From assembly GCA_030590265.1 (NCBI GenBank), contig JAUUYW010000193.1:1-6536 (forward strand): a stretch of 6,536 nucleotides of DNA. The letters run 5' to 3'. Under the pieces are notes generated by a model that saw only the letters and a list, made by a program, of their open reading frames with translations, did no database searches and was not told where the DNA came from. Position 1 is the first letter of the stretch. Each line of letters starts with the position of its first letter. This DNA comes from Candidatus Krumholzibacteriia bacterium (GTDB lineage: Bacteria; Krumholzibacteriota; Krumholzibacteriia; LZORAL124-64-63). This document shows, piece by piece, positions 1 to 5,202 of this stretch. A program made the position numbers and the translations under genes.

Positions 1-1379
1 AAATTCAAAAGTCCGGTTTTCCCCTTCAGGTATTCCTGCACCTCCTCTTCATGGCAATACAAAACTTCTTCACATATTTCTTCCAAGTCAGTCTTTGGTA
101 AAGCAGATTCCGGTCCGAAATCTGCGGGCAGCTTTAACACACCATCTGACAATCCGTCCGCTATTACGGTCTCCACCATTTTGCGGGCCACAGTCCGGTT
201 GATCTGATCCGAAGCCTGCAATTCGATGATCTGGGCCAATTCTTTCGGGCCCAAAGCCAAATCGGCCAAACCTGAATCTTGTCCCCCAACAGCACGGAGA
301 ACAGGACCCAGAATCCAATTGGCAGCCAGCGGTCCCAACTTTTCAGGAGGAAGCTCAACTTTGGGTTTCACCGCCTTCATGCAGGATTCAAAATAGTCTG
401 CGAGATCAGTCGTTCGGCACAATGTGATGGCATCATTTTCTTTCAAACCAAAGAGGTTCCGGAACCTGTCTTCTTTGGCCATGGGCAATTCCACGAGATC
501 TTCAATCACCTGCTTCAGCAGACGCTGGTCGAGTTCCAGCAGGGGCAAATCCGGATCAGGAAAATATCGATAGTCGGAGGCAGATTCTTTGACTCTCAAA
601 AAGGCTGTGGATCCCGACTTTGGATCCCAGGAGCGTGTTTCCCGACGCAGCTTTTCCCCCATCTCGATCTTCTGACCAAGCCGCTGAATTTCATAATCGA
701 CGGCCCGGCCAACGGCCTTGAATGAGTTGAGGTTTTTCAATTCAACCCAAGGGCCCGAATTAACTCCGGTCCCTTTCAGGCCAACGTTGGCATCGCAGCG
801 CAAACTGCCTTTCTCCAGGTCGCCGTCACACACATCCAGCCAGCGCAACAACTGACGCAAACGCAGGAGCCAGATGCGGGCATTTTCACCGTCCTGCAAA
901 TCAGGTTCGGTGACGATTTCAATGAGAGGGGTTCCGGCACGATTGAAATCCACCATCGCTTGGTGCCCATCACCATGAAGACTGCGACCGGCGTCTTCCT
1001 CCAAATGGATCCTCTGCAGATTGACTTTAAACCGTGAATTGGCAGGTCCGGCCCACAGATATCCCCCCAGTGCCAGAGGCCGTTCGTACTGGGTTATCTG
1101 GTAGTTGCGCGGCAAGTCGGGATAGAAATAGTTTTTGCGACTGAATTCACTGATGCGTGGCAATTGGCAATCCAGAGCCACCGCCGCCCTGATGGCAGGT
1201 TCCAATACCTGGGAGTTGAGAACCGGCAAAGTGCCTGGCAGCCCCAGGCAAACAGGACAGGTGTTGGCATTGAGCTCGTCACCATAATGATTGGCGCAAG
1301 GACAGAAAATCTTTTGGGCCGTTTTCAGCCGGGCGTGGATTTCCAATCCCACGGAAAATTTCAAAGGCTGGTTTTCCAT
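1..1379 (-). CDS. gatB: Asp-tRNA(Asn)/Glu-tRNA(Gln) amidotransferase subunit B (3' end cut by window)
   Basis: GatB is the subunit of cytosolic GatCAB that binds the tRNA and phosphorylates misacylated Glu-tRNA(Gln) or Asp-tRNA(Asn); ammonia from GatA then converts it to the amide. The minus-strand frame is open from an ATG at 1379 to the window edge, giving 459 visible residues. The family is usually about 475-500 residues, so only a short C-terminal piece is missing. Visible motifs are GLEIH (11-15), a zinc-type set of four cysteines (Cys26, Cys28, Cys41, Cys44, the last pair in CPVCLGLPG), RKNYFYPDLP (81-90), HLEEDAGR (125-132), DFNRAGTPLIEIVTEPD (144-160), GSLRCDANV (191-199), ELKNLNSF (213-220) and DYRYFPDPDLP (269-279). 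The region after about residue 300 is the helical YqeY-like tRNA-binding tail. The ATG is supported by a strong ribosome binding site and by homology starting at once. It overlaps the end of gatA by 19 nt, which suggests translational coupling. Identification is very secure. Confidence 0.97.
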   Translation of the reverse strand, partial: MENQPLKFSVGLEIHARLKTAQKIFCPCANHYGDELNANTCPVCLGLPGTLPVLNSQVLEPAIRAAVALDCQLPRISEFSRKNYFYPDLPRNYQITQYERPLALGGYLWAGPANSRFKVNLQRIHLEEDAGRSLHGDGHQAMVDFNRAGTPLIEIVTEPDLQDGENARIWLLRLRQLLRWLDVCDGDLEKGSLRCDANVGLKGTGVNSGPWVELKNLNSFKAVGRAVDYEIQRLGQKIEMGEKLRRETRSWDPKSGSTAFLRVKESASDYRYFPDPDLPLLELDQRLLKQVIEDLVELPMAKEDRFRNLFGLKENDAITLCRTTDLADYFESCMKAVKPKVELPPEKLGPLAANWILGPVLRAVGGQDSGLADLALGPKELAQIIELQASDQINRTVARKMVETVIADGLSDGVLKLPADFGPESALPKTDLEEICEEVLYCHEEEVQEYLKGKTGLLN

Positions 1380-2803
1380 GGTCCTCCCTTCCTCTGCCGG
1401 AACGCCAAATCCCGTTCCAAAACCAGAGCGCATTCCAGCAGTTGTTTTTCGCCACAGGCCGGCCCAATCAATTGCAGGGAATGAGGCAGCCCACGAGAGT
1501 CGAGACTGGTGGGAATTGTCAGGGCGGGCAAGCCGGCAAGACTGGCCGGTGCGGTCAGGATATCTGTCAGATGCATGCGCACAGGGTCATCTGAAAAACT
1601 CCCCAAAGGAAAGGCAGTGCAGGGAGCGGTGGGCAGGGACAGCATATCAACTTTGCCGAATAGGTTGGTGAAATCCTGGATCAAAGATTGTCTGGCAGCG
1701 CAGGCCTTCAAATAATATTGCTGCCGATAACCTGCGGAAAGAACATGGGCTCCCAACAACAACCGCCGTTTGACCTCGGATCCAAAACCAGATTCCCTGG
1801 TTGCGGTCAAGGATTCCCCATAGGTTGCCCCTGGTTGGCGAACGCCATATTGAGCGCCATCGTAGCGGTGCAAATTGCTGGCTGCCTCGGCACAATTCAA
1901 GACTGTGTAGATTGGCACCGTGTTTAAAATGCTTTTCATGGACAAGGAAATCAGCTCAGCTCCCAAAGCTTTCAGGCGTTGCAATGATTCGTGATGGTCT
2001 TGGCTTACTTCAGGGTCCAGATCCATCTCAGCAAGTTCATCCGGCACCCCTATTCGCAAACCATGGAGATTGGAGGCCCGCATGAGGGGGTTTGAATCCA
2101 CCGGGCAAGCCAGCGTGGTGCTGTCGTGGGGGTCATGGCCGGCCAGGAGGTTAAAAACCGTGTGGGCATCGGTTACATCCCTGGCTAAAATGCCAATCGT
2201 ATCGAGGGAGGAGACAAAAGCAACCAATCCAAACCGGGAAATTCGGCCATAGGTTGGTTTCAACCCCACCACTCCGCAAAAATGTGCTGGCAGACGAACG
2301 CTGCCCCCGGTATCACTGCCCAAAGCGAACCAGGCCAACCCCGAGGCCACCGCCGCGGCCGATCCACCGCTGCTGCCGCCGGCTGAGCAACCGGAATTCC
2401 AGGGGTTGACCACCCGGCCCAAGGTGGTGTGTTCGCAGGATGACCCCATGCCAAATTCATCCATGGTTGTCACCCCGGTGAATCCGCAACCCGAGGCGCG
2501 CAACCTGCGAACCACCGTGCTGTCATAAGGGCTGCAATAGTTGGCCAAAAGCCGACTGCCGCAATGAGTGGGCCAACCTTCGCCGGCGATGTTGGCCTTG
2601 ATGGCGGCCGTGAAGCCTTCAAGATTTCCGGAAACCATTGGGGAGTGATTTTCATTTGGTAGAAAATTCGTGTAGGCACCCAAGGCCGGATTTTCATCTG
2701 ATGCGGCATCATGCATGGCCTGACTCAGTTTTTTCACAGAGCCTGCCCCTTCAGCCTGAAGCTGTTGGGCCCGCTGCATGGTCAAAGAACGGAATTGATT
2801 CAT
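1361..2803 (-). CDS. gatA: Asp-tRNA(Asn)/Glu-tRNA(Gln) amidotransferase subunit A, amidase-signature glutaminase
   Basis: GatA hydrolyses glutamine (or asparagine) and feeds ammonia to GatB. The protein has 480 residues, normal for the family. The amidase-signature Ser-cisSer-Lys triad is complete by alignment: Lys69 in AIKANI, Ser144 in AGGSSGGS and nucleophile Ser168 in SDTGGSVR, with the same 75- and 24-residue spacings as in characterised GatA. Other family blocks are TMDEFGMGSS (113-122), CGVVGLKPTYGR (176-187), GLVAFVSSLDTIG (192-204), EVKRRLLLGAHVLSAGY (343-359) and LTDILTAPASLAGLPALTIP (412-431). Odd points: the residue after the catalytic lysine is Ala where Asp is usual (IKDN), TNMDEF is TTMDEF, and PGGSSGGS is AGGSSGGS. 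The N-terminal 50 residues are also poorly conserved. The ATG overlaps the gatC stop as ATGA and has no clear ribosome binding site, so it is probably translated by coupling from gatC. Confidence 0.96.
   Translation of the reverse strand: MNQFRSLTMQRAQQLQAEGAGSVKKLSQAMHDAASDENPALGAYTNFLPNENHSPMVSGNLEGFTAAIKANIAGEGWPTHCGSRLLANYCSPYDSTVVRRLRASGCGFTGVTTMDEFGMGSSCEHTTLGRVVNPWNSGCSAGGSSGGSAAAVASGLAWFALGSDTGGSVRLPAHFCGVVGLKPTYGRISRFGLVAFVSSLDTIGILARDVTDAHTVFNLLAGHDPHDSTTLACPVDSNPLMRASNLHGLRIGVPDELAEMDLDPEVSQDHHESLQRLKALGAELISLSMKSILNTVPIYTVLNCAEAASNLHRYDGAQYGVRQPGATYGESLTATRESGFGSEVKRRLLLGAHVLSAGYRQQYYLKACAARQSLIQDFTNLFGKVDMLSLPTAPCTAFPLGSFSDDPVRMHLTDILTAPASLAGLPALTIPTSLDSRGLPHSLQLIGPACGEKQLLECALVLERDLAFRQRKGGPWKTSL
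1382..1393 (-). promoter_or_regulatory. Ribosome binding site of gatB inside the end of gatA
   Basis: Read on the minus strand, the bases before the gatB ATG are AGGAAGGGAGGA followed by CC. This is a strong purine-rich Shine-Dalgarno stretch: GGAGG sits 3 nt and AGGAAGG 7 nt before the start codon. It lies within the last codons of gatA and fixes the gatB start at 1379. A terminating ribosome on gatA would pass over it, consistent with coupled translation. Confidence 0.75.
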
Positions 2804-3060
2804 AACGAGGGTTTTCCAGTGTCGGGACCATCCGTTACCGCAGGCAGATCCGGCAAATCCGGCAAATCTGGCAAACCCGAAGCAAACTTCTCCAGGGCGC
2901 TCAGATCCGACAGTAGTCTCTTCCTTTCGGCCGGATTCAACTGCAATCCGGATAACTTTTCCAATTTCTGCAAACGTTTCAAATCCAAAATTTCTCCTTG
3001 GGTAAAAGGTGTCTGCTGATTGTGGGCCCGCCGAAAGGAATTTTCAAGCGCTGCCTCCAC
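2800..3060 (-). CDS. gatC: Probable Asp-tRNA(Asn)/Glu-tRNA(Gln) amidotransferase subunit C, atypical
   Basis: GatC is the small subunit that wraps the GatA-GatB interface and stabilises GatA. This protein has 86 residues from a GTG at 3060; an in-frame stop lies about 12 codons upstream and no ATG, GTG or TTG intervenes. Residues 24-62 fit the GatC N-terminal helical pair (LKRLQKLEKLSGLQLNPAE, then a second helix ending ALEKFASGL). Afterwards the usual belt, with its conserved VEP...H segment and a closing Arg-Glu-Asp, is not visible. Instead there is a Leu-Pro-Asp triplet repeated three times (63-71) and a short tail ending TGKPSL. There is also an N-terminal extension of about 20 residues. 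The call rests on the weak helical similarity plus its place: first gene before gatA with a 4-nt ATGA overlap. A different small protein in the gatC position is the alternative. Confidence 0.8.
   Translation of the reverse strand: MEAALENSFRRAHNQQTPFTQGEILDLKRLQKLEKLSGLQLNPAERKRLLSDLSALEKFASGLPDLPDLPDLPAVTDGPDTGKPSL
2849..2875. repeat. Three tandem 9-bp units inside gatC
   Basis: On the plus strand the unit TCCGGCAAA occurs at 2849-2857 and 2858-2866, and as TCTGGCAAA at 2867-2875. A weaker partial copy (GCAGGCAGA) lies just before, at 2840-2848. The units are in frame and encode the repeated Leu-Pro-Asp in the C-terminal part of GatC. Near-identity of the copies suggests recent expansion by replication slippage, which would leave the reading frame intact whatever the copy number. 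Confidence 0.85.
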
Positions 3061-3130
3061 CCCCGTGCTAGACTTATGAAAGACAATGTTCCGATTTCAA
3101 CTTGAGGTCTGGTTTTTTGAAATCACAATT
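3061..3130. promoter_or_regulatory. Divergent intergenic region between gatC and the M1 peptidase gene, likely holding both promoters
   Basis: This 70-bp gap separates the gatC GTG from the preferred peptidase ATG. For gatC, the minus strand holds TTGAAA (plus 3095-3100) and CATAAG (plus 3073-3078) with a 16-bp spacer, a plausible sigma-70-type pair. Transcription would then begin only about 5-8 nt before the GTG, giving an almost leaderless mRNA. For the peptidase, TGCTAGACT at 3066-3074 resembles an extended -10, but no well-spaced -35 is seen. The two candidates overlap, so the genes may compete for polymerase. All of this is pattern matching on a short stretch, and promoters further inside either gene cannot be excluded. 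Confidence 0.3.
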
Positions 3131-5173
3131 ATGAAAACAAGCCCAACGACTTTGGCTTTCTTTTTATTGGTGTGGGTGTCCACCCTTTGCTCCTCTTTAG
3201 CATTGGCGGATATCCCTCAACCCTCCCCCTACCATACCCCACCACCGTCTCTGGCTGGCAAAACCACTTCCCCTCCACCAGCCACAGGAACCCGTGGCTA
3301 TGATGTCCTCTCCTACGATTTGGACATTACCCTGGACCCGGTCGCCAGCTCGATTTCCGGACGAGTGGACGTGGGCTTGCAAGCCTTGGAAAACGACTTG
3401 GCAATGATTCATCTGGATTTGGTTTCTACCCTGGATTGTCTGGAAGTCTCCAATAGTGACGGGATCCTTTTTTTTGAACACCTGGGTGACAGCCTTCTGG
3501 TTCACTTGAATACACCCCTGGCGGTAGCCCAAATCGAGACCCTCTGCGTCACCTATGAAGGCCGCCCTCGGCCCCATGGAAGTTTCTATGCGGGTCTGAT
3601 GTTTCGCAAACACAACTCGGGAACCAACAACGACCCCAGTGACGACTTCCCCATCATCGCCAACGTCAGCGAAACCTGGTCCTCCCACAGCTGGTGGCCC
3701 TGCAAGGACCACCCGTCCGACAAGGCCCTGGTTTCGTTGACCGCATCGGTGCCGGACTCTCTCTCTTTGGTTTCAAACGGAAGCCTTTTGAGTGTGGAAT
3801 CGAACCAGCCTGGCTGGATGACCTACAGTTGGCGTGAAAACTTTCCTCTGCCCACGTACCTTGTTTCGGTGGCCGCGAGCAACTACGTTGGCTGGACCGA
3901 GAATTGCCTGGTCAGCCCGTCGTCCGGACCCGAGCAAAACATCTCCCTGGGATTCCATGTTTTCCCCCATGATTTGTCCGATGCGGTCACGGATCTGGCC
4001 ATGACCTGCGAGTCGATGGAATTTTTGGTCAACCTGGTGGGCCCTTATCCATTCGACGGCGAAAAATACGACCAGGCGGAAATCAAGTGGGGTGGCGCCA
4101 TGGAACACTCCACCGCCACCAGCCTGCCAACCTATTTTTTTGTTGGCACCGCCCAGTACGAAACCCTGGTGGTGCACGAAATGGCCCACCATTGGTTTGG
4201 CAACAGCCTGACCCCTGCTGTCTGGGCCGACATCTGGTTGAACGAAGGATTTGCCCGCTATTGTGAAGCCCTTTGGCTGGAACATACCAGGGGCCGGCCG
4301 GCCTACAACGAATACATGAATCAAATTGGTCCCATCTTCCATGAAAACATGTTCGTGGGCGATGGCTTGCTTGGCGATCCGGATCCCATCCTCCCCAATT
4401 TTTTGGTGTATGATAAAGGCGCCTGGGTGCTGCATTCCTTGCGGTTGCTGCTGGGTGATGACGACTTCTTTATTCTCTTGAACAACTACGCCACCGCACC
4501 GCATTTGAGCCATGGATCCACCACCACGGCAGACTTCATCCAAATGGCCGAGCTTCAGGCCGGACGCAGTCTGGACAATTTTTTCACTCCCTGGTTGTAC
4601 ACTGAAACCGTGGCCCGTTTGAGCAGTCGGGTTGATGTTCAATCCGGTGGAGAAACAGGCAAGGTGAGTATAAAATTTCAACAACTGCAGGACAGATGGT
4701 TGGAGATGGCCATCCCGGTGGTCTTGCATTGTGGAGGAACAGATTCGCAGCTGATTTTGACCATGGATCGCCGGCAGCAGGAATTCCAATTTGCAGTGGA
4801 TTGTCCGGTGGATTCCGTAAGCATTGACCCGCATTCACTGGTCTTCATGCAAATGGCCAACGCGTCTTCTCCATTCATTACGGTGGAGGGTCCGTGGCCC
4901 AATCCATCAACTTTGGCAGGGGCCGATTTCCGTATTTACCTGCTGGAAAGTGCCGATCTTTCGGTCAATATTTATGATGTGCGGGGGCGTAAGATCCCCC
5001 AGAGTCGGATTGGTTGGTTGGATGCCACAGGTTCCAGCCAAGAGCCGGACAGCACTCCACACCTCTGGCATTTCTCACCGGCAGAGGTGGATGGTATGGC
5101 GGCGGGAGTCTACTGGTTAGAATTTTTGGCATCCGGCCACCGTGTGGTGCGAAAAACCATCTTCATTCATTGA
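3131..5173 (+). CDS. Secreted M1-family zinc aminopeptidase with a T9SS/FlgD-Ig-like C-terminal domain
   Basis: A gluzincin metallopeptidase expected to remove N-terminal residues from peptides outside the cytoplasm. I chose the ATG at 3131 (680 residues) because a signal peptide starts exactly there: MKTS, a hydrophobic core and a probable cleavage site after ALA. The frame could also open at an ATG at 3086, adding 15 residues. Positions below use the longer 695-residue form. A proline-rich linker (42-68) precedes the M1 N-terminal beta domain (about 71-260). The catalytic domain has GAMEH (337-341, in place of the textbook GxMEN), HEMAH (364-368) and zinc ligand Glu387 in NEGFA, exactly HEXXH-X18-E. 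The likely catalytic Tyr442 is in VYDKG. A beta domain follows (about 512-590), with no large helical ERAP1-type domain. Residues 603-695 form a separate tail: PWPNPST, VNIYDVRGRKI and GVYWLEF, a pattern of T9SS or FlgD-Ig-like sorting domains. No lipobox is present. Substrate preference cannot be read from the sequence. Confidence 0.93.
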   Translation: MKTSPTTLAFFLLVWVSTLCSSLALADIPQPSPYHTPPPSLAGKTTSPPPATGTRGYDVLSYDLDITLDPVASSISGRVDVGLQALENDLAMIHLDLVSTLDCLEVSNSDGILFFEHLGDSLLVHLNTPLAVAQIETLCVTYEGRPRPHGSFYAGLMFRKHNSGTNNDPSDDFPIIANVSETWSSHSWWPCKDHPSDKALVSLTASVPDSLSLVSNGSLLSVESNQPGWMTYSWRENFPLPTYLVSVAASNYVGWTENCLVSPSSGPEQNISLGFHVFPHDLSDAVTDLAMTCESMEFLVNLVGPYPFDGEKYDQAEIKWGGAMEHSTATSLPTYFFVGTAQYETLVVHEMAHHWFGNSLTPAVWADIWLNEGFARYCEALWLEHTRGRPAYNEYMNQIGPIFHENMFVGDGLLGDPDPILPNFLVYDKGAWVLHSLRLLLGDDDFFILLNNYATAPHLSHGSTTTADFIQMAELQAGRSLDNFFTPWLYTETVARLSSRVDVQSGGETGKVSIKFQQLQDRWLEMAIPVVLHCGGTDSQLILTMDRRQQEFQFAVDCPVDSVSIDPHSLVFMQMANASSPFITVEGPWPNPSTLAGADFRIYLLESADLSVNIYDVRGRKIPQSRIGWLDATGSSQEPDSTPHLWHFSPAEVDGMAAGVYWLEFLASGHRVVRKTIFIH

Positions 5174-5182
5174 CCAATTCAA

Positions 5183-5202
5183 TGATCGATCATGATCGAT
5201 CA
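5183..5202. repeat. 20-bp perfect palindrome in the convergent gap, made of two copies of a 10-bp palindrome
   Basis: The sequence TGATCGATCATGATCGATCA is identical to its reverse complement. It is a head-to-tail pair of TGATCGATCA, itself a palindrome, and holds four GATC sites. It fills most of the 26 bp between the peptidase stop and the helicase stop, and its last three bases are the helicase stop codon (TGA on the minus strand). As RNA it could fold into an 8-bp stem with a CAUG loop on either strand. There is no GC-rich stem and no T-run on either side, so it does not look like a standard intrinsic terminator. A protein-binding site is equally possible. Confidence 0.9.

Noticed and set aside
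279..725. A 148-codon plus-strand open frame at the left end
   Set aside because: It is antisense to gatB, which is intact through this stretch with family motifs in every block. The plus-strand product resembles nothing known.
3176..3190. Lipoprotein signal (Cys35 of the longer form) in the peptidase N-terminus
   Set aside because: The residues before the cysteine are Ser-Thr-Leu, which does not fit a lipobox. A standard cleavage site after ALA lies six residues later.
3468..3475. Run of eight T in the peptidase gene as a possible frameshift or slippage site
   Set aside because: The frame is continuous through it (Leu-Phe-Phe-Glu) and the protein is intact on both sides. There is no hint of a useful alternative frame.
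3197..3712. A 171-codon minus-strand open frame over the start of the peptidase gene
   Set aside because: It is opposite the peptidase N-terminal domain and is rich in Gly and Val as expected of a reverse-frame shadow. No start signal or domain is seen.
3773..4834. A 353-codon open frame on the minus strand inside the peptidase gene
   Set aside because: It lies wholly opposite the M1 catalytic region, whose motifs are strongly conserved. Its translation shows no recognisable domain, so it is a shadow frame.
5183..5202. Intrinsic bidirectional terminator at the palindrome
   Set aside because: The possible stem is AT-rich with only a CATG loop, and neither strand has a T-run after it, so it does not meet the usual criteria.
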